The notes: a model not told the origin generated them from the letters alone. DNA of 64,000 bases from Reyranella sp. CPCC 100927 (GCF_007859315.1 NZ_VOHA01000004.1:186001-250000), one strand, 5' to 3'. Shown: positions 1 through 8,739, counted from the first letter of the stretch. Numbers and translations are program-made.

Positions 1-506
1 AACGACACTTCATCGGGCATGTGCAGAGCAACAAGATCAACGACGTCCTGAAATACGTGACGTGCATCCAGTCGCTGGACCGTCTGGATCATGCCGAGAA
101 ACTGGATGCACGCCTGCAGCGCGAGGGACGCCGGCTCGACGTGCTGGTGCAGGTCAACACCTCGGACGAAGCCAGCAAGTTCGGCTTGGCGCCCGAGGCC
201 GTCACCGGGTTCGTGCGTGACCTGGCGCGGTTCGAGTGTCTGAACATCCGCGGCCTGATGACCATCGGGCTGCTGTTCACGGAAGGCGAGCGGGCCCGTG
301 ACTGCCTGCGCCTGCTGCGCGGCCTTTTCGAACGCCTGAAGAGCGAGGCGATCGACGGTGTCGCAATGGATGTGCTGTCGATGGGCATGAGCCTCGACTT
401 TGAGCAGGCCATCGAGGAGGGGTCGACACTGGTGCGTGTCGGCACCGCCGTCTTCGGCAAACGCCCGACCCCGGAAGGCTACTTCTGGTCTGAGAAAGAT
501 CGCTGA
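1..506 (+). CDS. yggS: YggS/PLPBP family pyridoxal phosphate protein (3' part)
   Basis: C-terminal 167 residues of a YggS/PROSC family protein, a cytosolic fold-type III PLP-binding protein of vitamin B6 homeostasis. The frame is open from base 3, and the N-terminal part with the PLP lysine lies before the window. Family motifs are clear: HFIGHVQSNK near the left edge, then VLVQVNTSDEASKFGL, RGLMTIG, and the phosphate-binding run LSMGMSLDFEQAI followed by RVGTAVFG. The end is normal for the family. No gene follows closely on this strand; a palindromic repeat region comes next. The gene is partial only because the window cuts it. Confidence 0.93.
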   Translation, partial: RHFIGHVQSNKINDVLKYVTCIQSLDRLDHAEKLDARLQREGRRLDVLVQVNTSDEASKFGLAPEAVTGFVRDLARFECLNIRGLMTIGLLFTEGERARDCLRLLRGLFERLKSEAIDGVAMDVLSMGMSLDFEQAIEEGSTLVRVGTAVFGKRPTPEGYFWSEKDR

Positions 507-591
507 TGGCGCCGCGGGACGGCGCGCCACGGAGTCCCCACCAGCAACGCCGATCACAAGGACTGAAAGGGCGCACGGTCGTGAGGATAGA

Positions 592-670
592 CGCTGGGGG
601 CGCGCGACTCCGTCGCGCGTCTTCGTTTGGATCGGCACATGACGCGCCACGGAGTGGCGCGCCCACAGCG
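592..670. repeat. Nested palindrome (family B, copy 1)
   Basis: Two 30-base arms (592-621 and 641-670) are inverted copies of each other with three differences, separated by 19 bases. Each arm also contains its own short palindrome of the form CGCGCxACTCCGTxGCGCG. Two of the three differences fall at symmetric positions of that short palindrome, so both arms stay self-complementary. A third, partial copy of the core (CGCGCCACGGAGT) lies at about 523-535. The region between yggS and the next gene holds nothing else I can identify. Confidence 0.7.
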
Positions 671-772
671 TGTGATCGAGCCGCCTTGGCCCGTTTCCTT
701 TCAGGGTTACTGGGGTGACCTCCTCCTGATGGCCTCGGTTGGCACGCGACATCGAATGACGCACAGTGAGCC

Positions 773-1960
773 ATGCCGACTGATCCGAACACCTTGCATC
801 TTCTCAACGCCCGTCTCGCCGATGGCGGGTTATGGACCCTGAGCCTGCGCGATGGCGTGATCGCCGCTCGGGCGCCGGCAACCGGCGCGGCCACCGCCGG
901 CGAGGCCAGCCTCGACCTCGCCGGATTGCTGGTGCTGCCGGCGCCTGTCGACGGCCATGTGCATCTCGACAAGACGCTGTGGGGCGGGCCGTGGTTGCCG
1001 CACGAGGCGGGCGCCTCCGTGCGCGAGCGCATCGAATGCGAACGCCGCCTGCGTCGCGATGCCCGGCCTGATGTGGCGGAGAGAGCGGAGATCCTGCTGC
1101 GCCGCTTGATGGCGGCCGGCACGACGGCACTGCGCACGCACGCCGACGTCGATGACGATATTGGTCTCGCCCATGTCGAGATGCTGCTGGGTCTGCGCGA
1201 GCGATTTGCGGCTGACGTCACCGTGCAGATCGTGGCGTTCCCGCAAAGTGGCGTGATGACCCGACCGGGCGTGGCGGTGCTGCTGGATGCCGCGGTCGCG
1301 GCGGGCGCCGACCTGGTGGGCGGTCTCGATCCGCGCGCCATCGACGGCGATGCATCGGGCCAGCTCGATGTCGTCTTCGCGATCGCCGAGCGCCGCGGGG
1401 TCGGGATCGACATCCACCTGCACGACGCCGATGCCGGCGGCAACGAACAGCTACGCGACATCGCCGCGCGGACGCAGGCGGCCGGTCTGGCCGGCCGCGT
1501 GACCGTCAGCCACGCCTTCAGTCTCGGCACACCCGACCGGCAGGATTTCGCGCGCACCGCCGACGCACTGGCCCAGGCCGGCGTGAGCATCCTGACCAGC
1601 GCGCCGGGGGCAGCGCCCATGCCGCCGGTCAAGCCGCTGCTGGACGCCGGCGTCAGCGTCTTCGCCGGATCGGACAACATCCGCGATACATGGTCGCCGC
1701 TGGGCAGTGGCGACATGCTGGACCGGGCCATGCTGGTCGCCTGGCGCCAAGGCTTCCGGCGTGATGACGACCTGGCGCTGGCCTATGACCTCTGTTCGCG
1801 CTTCGCGGCGAATGCGATGGGACTGCCATCACGCGGCCTGGAGGTCGGCGATCGTGCCGACCTGATCGTGCTGGACGCCGATTCCCTGGGTGACGCCGTC
1901 GCCCGGCGTCCGCCGCGCAAGCATGTCATCCGCGGCGGTCAGGTCATTCCCAGCCGGTAG
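773..1960 (+). CDS. Cytosine deaminase-like metal-dependent amidohydrolase
   Basis: A 395-residue amidohydrolase of the cytosine deaminase (CodA-like) branch, a cytosolic TIM-barrel metalloenzyme that deaminates or hydrolyses a cyclic nitrogen compound. Visible motifs are DGHVHLDKT (metal histidines H62 and H64), GTTALRTHADVD near residue 115, HLHDADAGG near 210, TVSHAFSLG near 240 and the late aspartate in VFAGSDNIRDTW. The DKT after the HxH is typical of cytosine and isoguanine deaminases rather than dihydroorotases. The exact substrate cannot be told from sequence. The gene stands alone, and a convergent palindromic repeat follows its stop codon. Confidence 0.85.
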   Translation: MPTDPNTLHLLNARLADGGLWTLSLRDGVIAARAPATGAATAGEASLDLAGLLVLPAPVDGHVHLDKTLWGGPWLPHEAGASVRERIECERRLRRDARPDVAERAEILLRRLMAAGTTALRTHADVDDDIGLAHVEMLLGLRERFAADVTVQIVAFPQSGVMTRPGVAVLLDAAVAAGADLVGGLDPRAIDGDASGQLDVVFAIAERRGVGIDIHLHDADAGGNEQLRDIAARTQAAGLAGRVTVSHAFSLGTPDRQDFARTADALAQAGVSILTSAPGAAPMPPVKPLLDAGVSVFAGSDNIRDTWSPLGSGDMLDRAMLVAWRQGFRRDDDLALAYDLCSRFAANAMGLPSRGLEVGDRADLIVLDADSLGDAVARRPPRKHVIRGGQVIPSR

Positions 1961-1966
1961 AGCCAA

Positions 1967-2073
1967 CCACGTCATCCCGAGTGCAGCGAGGGACTCTCGG
2001 CAACGACGCGCGATGCGTCAATCGCAGGAGATCCCTCGCTGCGCTCGGGATGACGTGGTTCGCTCGGGATGAC
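1967..2073. repeat. Dispersed palindromic repeat (family A, copy 1)
   Basis: Inverted repeat of about 30 bases per arm (1967-1996 and 2029-2058), built around GTCATCCCGAGCGCAGCGAG and its complement. A few mismatches lie in the left arm, and a truncated third arm (CGCTCGGGATGAC) is at 2061-2073. It lies between the convergent ends of the amidohydrolase and the anti-sigma gene. Two better-preserved copies occur elsewhere in the window. Such elements are known as REP-like intergenic repeats and may act as bidirectional terminators. Confidence 0.85.
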
Positions 2074-2088
2074 AGCCCGCGCGACGTG

Positions 2089-2865
2089 CTACCGTGCCGG
2101 CATGATCTGGTGGTAGATGGCTTCGGCGACTCGCAGCAAGCGGTCCCGGTCGGTTTCAGCCGACACCGCATAGCCGAAGCCTTGATCGATCCAATAGAAG
2201 CTGGCGACGCGGCCCTCGCGCACGAAACGAAAGGCCGTCTCGCCGCTTTCGCCGACGCGGACATATAAGGTCAGGCGCACGCCACGGTCATCGTCATACA
2301 TGAACTGGGCGGCGGGACCGTCGGCGGCGGGCAGGAGGCGGCCGCCCATCAGGCGGAAACCGATCGATCGCAGGTCGGGCACCGTGAGCGGCCGTCCCAG
2401 GCGCTTGGACAGCCACTGAACCATGTGCTCCTCGCGCGCCGCCTCGACCTCGACGGGGTGCGCGACCTCGACCACGAACGTACGGTGCGCCGCGATCGCA
2501 TCCGCTGCCATCACGATGGCAGGCGCCGGCGCCACGAGATCCTTGCCGTACCAGCCGATCGCCACGCCGAGCACCAGCCACACCGCCGCGGCGGCGATGG
2601 CCGTGGATCGGCGCAGCATTCGCCGGCGCCGCTCTGCCCGCAGGTTGGCGATGCGCAAGCGCGCCGGAATGGGCTGGTCGATCTTGAACTGCAGCCGGCC
2701 GCGCAGGGCCTCGCGCTGCTGGCGGTAGGCGGCGACCCGCGCCGCGCTCTGGGGGTGCGCTGCAAGATGATCCTCTACCGTCTGACGGCGCTCCGGCGAC
2801 AGTCGTCCGTCGACCAGAGCCTGGAGATCATCATCGCCAACGGGGCGGTCGTCGCCCGCAGTCAT
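2089..2865 (-). CDS. Anti-sigma factor, membrane-anchored
   Basis: A 258-residue protein: a cytoplasmic N-terminal anti-sigma region of about 80 residues (DDDLQALVDGRLSPERR), a basic stretch, one transmembrane helix at about 88-106 (TAIAAAAVWLVLGVAIGWYG) and a C-terminal domain outside the membrane. Its start overlaps the stop of the upstream ECF sigma gene as ATGA, the usual arrangement for a sigma factor and its membrane-bound inhibitor. The N-terminal region shows no zinc-binding His/Cys cluster, so it is not a ZAS-type anti-sigma. The inducing signal is unknown. Confidence 0.85.
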   Translation of the reverse strand: MTAGDDRPVGDDDLQALVDGRLSPERRQTVEDHLAAHPQSAARVAAYRQQREALRGRLQFKIDQPIPARLRIANLRAERRRRMLRRSTAIAAAAVWLVLGVAIGWYGKDLVAPAPAIVMAADAIAAHRTFVVEVAHPVEVEAAREEHMVQWLSKRLGRPLTVPDLRSIGFRLMGGRLLPAADGPAAQFMYDDDRGVRLTLYVRVGESGETAFRFVREGRVASFYWIDQGFGYAVSAETDRDRLLRVAEAIYHQIMPAR

Positions 2866-3371
2866 TTCACCCTCCGCAGCATGCCGGCGCGGCCGGTCTC
2901 AAGGTATTGCCGCAGACGCTCGCGCGCGCGGCTGAGGCGCGACATCACGGTTCCCACAGGCACGTCGAGCACGCGCGCCGCGTCCTGGTAGGACAGATCC
3001 TCGACGCTGACCAGCAACAGGACGGAGCGCTGCTCTTCCGGGAGCGCATCCAATCCTGCGAGCACGTCACGCACGACCATGCGGTCTTCCTGGGGCGCGG
3101 CGCTGGACGGCGGCACCGTCATGGCGTCGGTCGACACGTGGACGCCGCGCCGTGCCGTCTGGCGCAGGCCGCCGATGAAGTGGTTGCGCAGAATAGTGAA
3201 CAGCCATGCCCGCAGATCGCCGTCGCGCCGACGCAAATGCCAGCGGCCGATGGCGCGCTCCAGGCAGTCCTGGACCAGGTCATCGGCCGCGTCATCGTCG
3301 CGCAGCAGCGCCCAGGCGTATCGGCGCAGCGCCGGCACGTGTGGTTCGATCAGGGCAGCGATATCATCCAT
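2862..3371 (-). CDS. ECF RNA polymerase sigma factor
   Basis: A 169-residue sigma-70 of the ECF type. Region 2 is at about residues 8-75 (DDDAADDLVQDCLERAI, then DLRAWLFTILRNHFI). Region 4 is at about 105-155, with the helix-turn-helix DLSYQDAARVLDVPVGTVMSRLSRARERL. Length and the absence of regions 1 and 3 fit the ECF group. It is translationally coupled to the anti-sigma gene. No -35/-10 autoregulatory promoter could be assigned with confidence in the 50 bases upstream. Confidence 0.93.
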   Translation of the reverse strand: MDDIAALIEPHVPALRRYAWALLRDDDAADDLVQDCLERAIGRWHLRRRDGDLRAWLFTILRNHFIGGLRQTARRGVHVSTDAMTVPPSSAAPQEDRMVVRDVLAGLDALPEEQRSVLLLVSVEDLSYQDAARVLDVPVGTVMSRLSRARERLRQYLETGRAGMLRRVK

Positions 3372-3422
3372 CGCCGCCGGACCTTAGCGGACAATCATCG
3401 TCATGCGGCCACTATCGCGGCC

Positions 3423-3851
3423 TCAATTCGCGAGGTTCGGATCGACCTGCCAGATCTCGTCGACCAGCTGATCGCCACGGAAGAACATCACATAGCGCAC
3501 CTTGACCGTGTTCTGGCCGGCGAAAACCACATTGGCGGTTACGGTCGCGCCCTTGGGATTGGCGCTCTCGGCAAGGTTGGTCACGCTCGCCTTCAACGCG
3601 CCTTGCGCCTTGCTGAACTTGCCCCAGAGTTCCTTGAGCTTTTCGGTGCCGGCGTACGTGCCGTCCAGCGGGCCGCCGACCCAGTGCAAAGTCGCGGTGC
3701 CCGTGTAGGCCGCCATGATCGCACCGACATCGCCCTTGGCGATCGCATCGATGTGGGCTTTGGCCCTGTCGGCCGCCGGACCGGCAAATGCCGGACCGGC
3801 CAGGAGCAGGGCGGCGACAGCGCACGCGGTGGCAAAGGCTGCTTTTTTCAT
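3423..3851 (-). CDS. Exported NTF2/SnoaL-like protein
   Basis: A 142-residue protein with a clear signal peptide (KKAAFATACAVAALLLAGPAFA, cleavage after AFA) followed by one NTF2-like alpha+beta cone domain (about residues 25-140). I chose the ATG preceding KKAAF because GGGAG lies eight bases upstream; a longer reading from 3887 would bury the signal peptide. NTF2-like domains bind small molecules or act as isomerases, and nothing here fixes the ligand. It may be cotranscribed with the sigma operon on the same strand or stand alone. The mature protein is probably periplasmic. Confidence 0.8.
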   Translation of the reverse strand: MKKAAFATACAVAALLLAGPAFAGPAADRAKAHIDAIAKGDVGAIMAAYTGTATLHWVGGPLDGTYAGTEKLKELWGKFSKAQGALKASVTNLAESANPKGATVTANVVFAGQNTVKVRYVMFFRGDQLVDEIWQVDPNLAN

Positions 3852-4033
3852 GGAACGTCTCCCGGGTTTGATCGTGACAACACGCAAGGAGACGCCAAAC
3901 CCCGGCGATTATTCCGCCAGCGTGCGGGAAGGCGATCACGACGACGTCACAGCGACTTGATCAGGCGCCCGGAATAGCCCGGGTCGCTGGACGTCTTCCA
4001 CATCCGCCCATCGGATCGAAGAGGAAAAGGATT

Positions 4034-4438
4034 GTGCGATTTTTCCAGAAGCTGGCATGGGGTCCTGCCATTGCTATCGGCATGGCCGGCGCCGCCGTTG
4101 CACAGGACAGGCACGGTGGACATGAGCATGGGCGGGCGCCGCCGCTGGTAATCAGTTCCGACGTGCCGTTCGACACGCTGATGGCGCAGGCCATGGACCG
4201 CATGCATGCCGACATGGCGGCTGCTCGGCCGTCCGGCGATCCCGATCGCGATTTTCTGGCCATGATGATCCCGCATCACCAGGGTGCGGTGGACATGGCG
4301 AAGATCGTGCTGCTGCACACCAAGGATCCGCGCATCCGCAATCTCGCGCAGTCGATCATCACCGAACAGCAATACGAGATCGGCCTGATGCGCAACATGC
4401 TGGGTGCCAACGCGCCTATTCCCCCGACCGTGAAGTAG
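4034..4438 (+). CDS. DUF305 domain periplasmic protein
   Basis: A 134-residue protein with an N-terminal signal peptide (ends near AGAAVAQ) and a DUF305 four-helix domain. The family signature is present: FLAMMIPHHQGAVDMAKIVL, with the paired histidines often linked to copper or other metal handling. A His-rich stretch (HGGHEHG) follows the signal peptide. The start is GTG, supported by GAGGAAAAGG just upstream. It is followed 10 bases later by a beta-propeller gene, a pairing common in proteobacteria, so the two probably form one export operon. Confidence 0.88.
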   Translation: MRFFQKLAWGPAIAIGMAGAAVAQDRHGGHEHGRAPPLVISSDVPFDTLMAQAMDRMHADMAAARPSGDPDRDFLAMMIPHHQGAVDMAKIVLLHTKDPRIRNLAQSIITEQQYEIGLMRNMLGANAPIPPTVK

Positions 4439-4448
4439 GAGACAGCGC

Positions 4449-5834
4449 ATGAGAGGCTTTCTGATGGTGCTGGCCGCCATGGGTGTCAGCACGGCTGCTC
4501 TCGCGACTCCCGGCGCGCAGGATCGGGTCTACACCGCCGATCAGAACAGCAACACCGTCTCCGTGATCGATCCGGTGAGCAACACGCTGTTGGGCCAGAT
4601 CCGGCTCGGCAATCCGCGGCCCGATGTGCTCAGTCCGCTCTACAAGGGCGAGGTCAATGTGCATGGTCTCGGCTTCTCGCCTGATCACAAGACGCTGATC
4701 GCCATTTCGACAGTCACCAACTCGGCGACCTTCATCGACACGACGACGAATGCGGTGAAGGGCATCGCCTATGTCGGCCGCAATCCGCACGAGGGCTTCT
4801 TCACGCCCAACGGCAAGGAAGCGTGGGTCGTCGTGCGCGGCGAGGATTATCTCGCGGTCATCGATCCCGTGACGTTCAAGGAGACGGCCCGCATCAAGAC
4901 CACCAGCGGCCCCGGCATGGTGATCTTCTCCAAGGACGGCAAGCGCGCGTTCCTCGCCAACAGCTTCAACCCGGTGGTCGAGGTGATCGACGTCGCCCAG
5001 CGCAAGGTGATCAAGAAAATCCCGGTGGTGTCGCCGTTCTCGCCCTTCATCCAGATCACGCCGGACGGCAAGGAGGTGTGGTCGACCCACAAGGACGTGG
5101 GCAAGGTCACGCGCATCGACACGACCACGCTCGAGGTGAGGGGCGTGATCGATACCGGCTTCATCACCAACCACCTGGCGTTTGCCGCAAGCGGCGGCAG
5201 GACCCTGGCCTACGTCACCGTCGGGGGCGAGAACGCCGTGAAGATCTTCACCACGGATGCCACGGCGCAGTTGGTCAAGACCGTTCCGGTCGGCGCGCTG
5301 CCGCATGGGATCTGGGCGTCTGGGGATGGCAGCCGGGTTTATGTCGGCCTGGAGAACGGCGATGCGGTCGACGTCATCGACACGGCGACGAGCGACGTGG
5401 TCGGCCACATTCCGATCGGCCAGGCGCCGCAGGCCCTGGTCTATGTTGCGCATGCCGTCGGGCAGGGCGATGGCCGTGCCAACCTCGCGCCGCTGCCGGC
5501 GTCGCCGCCGACCGTCAACATTGCGCTCAAGGCATCACAGGGCGGTGGCGGACGCGGTTTTGTCGTGGCCCGCAACCTCGGTCTTGTCGACATGCTGGAG
5601 ACGAACGTCTTCGGCTTGAAGCCCGACACGGTCTACCGCGTCTTCCTGGAAGGCCGTGATGCGCCGGTGGCGGCGTTGAAGACCAACGCCAAGGGCATGG
5701 GCACGGTGGCCGCCATCGGCCCGCTGCGCGACATCACGCCTGGTACGAAACAGGGCAACGCCCAGACCGCAATCCTGGTCGTCGAGGGCGACGCGGCACC
5801 GTCACCGACGGCGGCAGTGCTGACCGGCCGCTAG
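4449..5834 (+). CDS. YncE-like (YVTN) beta-propeller periplasmic protein
   Basis: A 461-residue secreted protein: signal peptide (to about residue 20), then repeated YVTN/NHL-type blades over residues 25-335. Recurrent signatures include DRVYTADQNSNTVSVIDP, TNSATFIDTTTNAVKGIAYV and NGDAVDVIDTATSDVVGHIP. A C-terminal beta domain of about 120 residues follows a Pro-rich linker. Such propellers are periplasmic and are often found next to DUF305 genes; the role is not established, and metal or redox stress is often suggested. Operon partner of the preceding gene. Confidence 0.88.
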   Translation: MRGFLMVLAAMGVSTAALATPGAQDRVYTADQNSNTVSVIDPVSNTLLGQIRLGNPRPDVLSPLYKGEVNVHGLGFSPDHKTLIAISTVTNSATFIDTTTNAVKGIAYVGRNPHEGFFTPNGKEAWVVVRGEDYLAVIDPVTFKETARIKTTSGPGMVIFSKDGKRAFLANSFNPVVEVIDVAQRKVIKKIPVVSPFSPFIQITPDGKEVWSTHKDVGKVTRIDTTTLEVRGVIDTGFITNHLAFAASGGRTLAYVTVGGENAVKIFTTDATAQLVKTVPVGALPHGIWASGDGSRVYVGLENGDAVDVIDTATSDVVGHIPIGQAPQALVYVAHAVGQGDGRANLAPLPASPPTVNIALKASQGGGGRGFVVARNLGLVDMLETNVFGLKPDTVYRVFLEGRDAPVAALKTNAKGMGTVAAIGPLRDITPGTKQGNAQTAILVVEGDAAPSPTAAVLTGR

Positions 5835-5863
5835 TATCTGGAATCGTGGGTCACTGATACAGC

Positions 5864-5930
5864 TGTCATCCCGAGCGTAGCGAGGGATCTAGGCGCCGTT
5901 CCTAGATCCCTCGCTACGCTCGGGATGACA
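5864..5930. repeat. Dispersed palindromic repeat (family A, copy 2)
   Basis: Perfect inverted repeat: two 30-base arms (5864-5893 and 5901-5930) around a 7-base loop. The core is again TCATCCCGAGCGTAGCGAGG, here with T for C at one position in the left arm and the matching change in the right arm. It lies 30 bases after the beta-propeller stop codon, where a transcript would fold it into a strong hairpin. Confidence 0.9.
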
Positions 5931-6064
5931 AGTCGCGACTCACATTCGAGCTGAGCATCGGCGCGCTGCGCGTATGACCGACGCTGGTTGTGGATCGCCG
6001 ATATCATCCGAACGGATGATGCGTGGTATAAAGTGAGGAGCATGTTGGCTGCACGCTTCCTGCC

Positions 6065-6706
6065 ATGGAGACGCAGATGGCCCTTGCCACGCCAGCCGAA
6101 GCCGCCGCGATCAAGAACCGAATCGGTGCGATCCTGATGTCGCCATCCTGCCAGACGATCGACTTCTGGCTCGACGGACATCACATCGATGGCTCGGCAT
6201 TCAGCTATGTCGCGCTGGCCCTGAGGTCGATGACGATCGATATAGAGCCAAATCCCCCTCCAAACGTCGCCGCCGGCTACAATCCATACTCGAATACGTT
6301 CCGGTTCAAGTCGGTGAATGTCGGCACCACCCTGAGGGAACGGGTGTCTATCGTCCACGAGAGCACGCATGCGATGATCGACGCCAAGGGGAAACAGGCC
6401 ACGGCATCGGGCGCGTCTCCGCGCGATGTGTCGAACGAGGCGTGCGCCTATGTGGCGGGCATGTTCTACTACGTTCTGGAGAGTGCGGGGCTGACGGGCA
6501 TGCCTGTGCCGCCAATGTGGGCGGCGAGCGTGCCGGTCCATCGCACCGCCTTTCTCATCGCGTCCACGATGCGCGGTCGACTCGGGCAACGTGTCAGCGT
6601 CAACGACGCGAATGCCATGCGTACGGCCATTCTCAACGACTCGGTCTATGCCGACCTCAGGGCGGATCCCGACCGGCAGACGCCGAACGACGGATTGCCG
6701 CTCTGA
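6065..6706 (+). CDS. Putative HExxH metalloprotease-like protein, paralogue 1
   Basis: A 213-residue protein without signal peptide or membrane segment. It carries VHESTHAMIDAK, a zincin-type HExxH motif (H98, E99, H102), and 23 residues later SNEACAYVAG, whose E125 is placed like the third zinc ligand of gluzincins. The same layout recurs in the protein at 61941-62627, though the rest of the two sequences has diverged strongly. The second ATG (6077) has GGAG at better spacing and may be the true start. The protein family is not one I can name; zinc peptidase activity is inference from the motif. Preceded by an AT-richer gap. Confidence 0.7.
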   Translation: METQMALATPAEAAAIKNRIGAILMSPSCQTIDFWLDGHHIDGSAFSYVALALRSMTIDIEPNPPPNVAAGYNPYSNTFRFKSVNVGTTLRERVSIVHESTHAMIDAKGKQATASGASPRDVSNEACAYVAGMFYYVLESAGLTGMPVPPMWAASVPVHRTAFLIASTMRGRLGQRVSVNDANAMRTAILNDSVYADLRADPDRQTPNDGLPL

Positions 6707-6725
6707 TCGCGAACCACCCAGCCCG

Positions 6726-7823
6726 TCAAGCGCGCGGCAACTGCTTGGTCACGCAGTGGATGCCGCCGCCGCCGGCGGCGATCGGGTCGATGTCCAGTTG
6801 CTCCACCTTGCGTCCCGGATAGAGCCGCGCCAGCAGACTCAGGCAGTATCCGTCCGCCGCGGTGTCGCCGAATTGTGGCGCGATCACCGCGCCGTTGACC
6901 GGCAGGTAGTTGATGTAGCCCGCAGCGAAATCCGGGTTGTCCTCGGTGTAGTGATTGCTGCGCAGCTTCAGTGGCGGCGGCAGCGTGTGGACCTCCAGGT
7001 GGCGGCCGTCGGCGTCGGTGGCACTCTTCAGGATATCCAGGTGCTGGCGGGTCAGCGCGTAGTCATAGGATTGCGGGTCGTTGTCGAGGTTGGCGATCAC
7101 GACACCCGGGCGCACGAAACGGGCATAGAAGTCGACATGGGCGTCGGTGATGTCCTTGTCGCGGATGCCCGGCAGCCAGATGATCTTGCGCAGGCCGAGG
7201 CGCCGCTTCAGTTCGGTCTCGATCTGCGTCTTGCCCAGCCCCGGATTGCGATTGGCATTGATCCAGCAGCTTTCAGTGAGGATGGCCGTGCCGTGGCCAT
7301 CCACTTCGATACCGCCGCCTTCGCCGGTCAGCGAACTCGCGATGTAGTCCGCCTTCAGCTCATCGCTCAGGATTCTGGCGACGCGCGTGTCGTTGCCGGC
7401 GCGCTGCTTGCCGCCCCAGCCGTTGAAATTGAGATCCACCACGCCGAGGTCGCCGGTGTCATCGACCACGAAGCAGCCGCCATAGTCACGCACCCAGATG
7501 TCGTCCAGGGCCAGCGGCAGGAAGTCGATATTGGCGCCGCCGCAGTCGCGCTGTGCCTGGTCCTCCTGGCTGGGCCGGCAGAGCACGGTCACCGGCTGGT
7601 AGCGGGCGATGGTCCTGGCGAGCCGGCCGACAGTGGCATTGACCGGGGCGACCCAATCTTTCCAGACGGCACGAGAGGCTGCATAGGACACGAACACGCG
7701 CTCCTGCGGCAGGTGCTCGTCGGGCATGTGCCAGCGCCCGACGGCGCGGGCGTCAGCAGCGCTGCCCAGGCCGACCACGGCGGCGGTGCCGAGGCGCTGG
7801 ATGACGTGTCTGCGGGTCGGCAT
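6726..7823 (-). CDS. Agmatine deiminase family protein with Tat signal
   Basis: A 365-residue enzyme of the peptidyl-arginine deiminase/agmatine deiminase fold (guanidino-group hydrolase, agmatine to N-carbamoylputrescine). Family blocks: DDIWVRDYGGCFVVDD, GEGGGIEVDGHGTAI, TESCWINANRNPG, HVDFYARFV and the catalytic cysteine near the C-terminus in GGGIHCVTKQLP. The N-terminus PTRRHVIQRLGTAAVVG resembles a twin-arginine signal followed by ADARA, so the enzyme is probably exported, unlike the cytosolic AguA of polyamine pathways. The desaturase gene lies 10 bases upstream on the same strand, so they are likely one operon. Confidence 0.85.
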   Translation of the reverse strand: MPTRRHVIQRLGTAAVVGLGSAADARAVGRWHMPDEHLPQERVFVSYAASRAVWKDWVAPVNATVGRLARTIARYQPVTVLCRPSQEDQAQRDCGGANIDFLPLALDDIWVRDYGGCFVVDDTGDLGVVDLNFNGWGGKQRAGNDTRVARILSDELKADYIASSLTGEGGGIEVDGHGTAILTESCWINANRNPGLGKTQIETELKRRLGLRKIIWLPGIRDKDITDAHVDFYARFVRPGVVIANLDNDPQSYDYALTRQHLDILKSATDADGRHLEVHTLPPPLKLRSNHYTEDNPDFAAGYINYLPVNGAVIAPQFGDTAADGYCLSLLARLYPGRKVEQLDIDPIAAGGGGIHCVTKQLPRA

Positions 7824-7833
7824 GAGGCGCCCG

Positions 7834-8739
7834 TTATCCTGCGCGCAGCAGGCCCTTCAGATAGGCCCAGTGCCAGCGGGCGTAGCCGTGCTGCACCACG
7901 CCCAGGCGGTCGCGCAGCGCGCGGTGGGCATCGGCCAGGCGGTGGAAGGGGATCGACGGGTAGAGGTGGTGCTCGGCGTGATAGCCCATGTTCCACATCA
8001 ACAGCCGCACCAGCGGGTTGGTGAGCGTGGTGCGGGTGTTGATCAGGCCGTCGTCGGTCTCGCTGCAATCCGTATGTTCGGTCAGCAGGTAGAGGCGCAG
8101 CAGCGGTTGCGCCAGAAGCTGCGGCCCAACCCAGAACACCAGCGGCACCCACCAGGCGATCAGCACCGCCGAGGCCAACGCCAGTCCGACGACGAACACG
8201 CTCATCCATCGCGTGCTGGCCACGATGCGCTGCCGTGCGTGGTTGGCAATGAACGGGTAGGCGGCGAGATCGCCACGCCAGGCATCGGCGATCAGCGTGA
8301 GGCGCGCCCGCCAGTAGTTCAACGCCGCGATGCGTGCGAGGTAGCCGGCCAGCCCGGTCGGCGGCGGCGGTGTCAACTCGGGATCGCGGGCGGGATCCTG
8401 CGTGAAGCGATGATGCGCCAGGTGAAAGGCGCCATAGAAGTGCCAGTTCAGCAGGGATGGGCACCCCACCAGCCAGCCGACGACGACATTGGCGCGCCGG
8501 TTGGCGAATGCAGTGAGATGCATGGTCTCGTGCAGCGGCGCGAACAATGTCACCTGTGCGATGCCCAGCAGCAGCATTGCGGGCACGAGCAGCCAGCCCG
8601 ACGCCTGTGTCACCAGCCAACCGCTGCCCGCCACCAGCGCCAGGTGCAGGCCGGTCTGCAGAGCCCCTTTGGCATCCGAACGCACCGACAACGCCCGCAG
8701 ATCGGGGCCGGAAAGAAGGCGAGGTGTCGAAGCCGTCAT
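7834..8739 (-). CDS. Membrane fatty acid desaturase
   Basis: A 301-residue integral membrane di-iron desaturase. The three histidine boxes are present: HETMH near residue 88, HLAHHRF near 124 and HAEHHLYP near 254, separated by hydrophobic membrane segments (for example SGWLLVPAMLLLGIAQVTLF). Length and box spacing fit the acyl-lipid/beta-carotene hydroxylase-like desaturases (FA_desaturase). It would oxidise or desaturate an acyl chain at the inner membrane. First gene of a probable two-gene operon with the deiminase-like gene. Confidence 0.88.
   Translation of the reverse strand: MTASTPRLLSGPDLRALSVRSDAKGALQTGLHLALVAGSGWLVTQASGWLLVPAMLLLGIAQVTLFAPLHETMHLTAFANRRANVVVGWLVGCPSLLNWHFYGAFHLAHHRFTQDPARDPELTPPPPTGLAGYLARIAALNYWRARLTLIADAWRGDLAAYPFIANHARQRIVASTRWMSVFVVGLALASAVLIAWWVPLVFWVGPQLLAQPLLRLYLLTEHTDCSETDDGLINTRTTLTNPLVRLLMWNMGYHAEHHLYPSIPFHRLADAHRALRDRLGVVQHGYARWHWAYLKGLLRAG

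Noticed and set aside
277-1731. 484-residue open frame on the minus strand across the amidohydrolase
   Set aside because: High-GC genes commonly keep the opposite frame open. The plus-strand amidohydrolase has catalytic motifs; this one has only Arg/Ser/Pro-rich low-complexity sequence.
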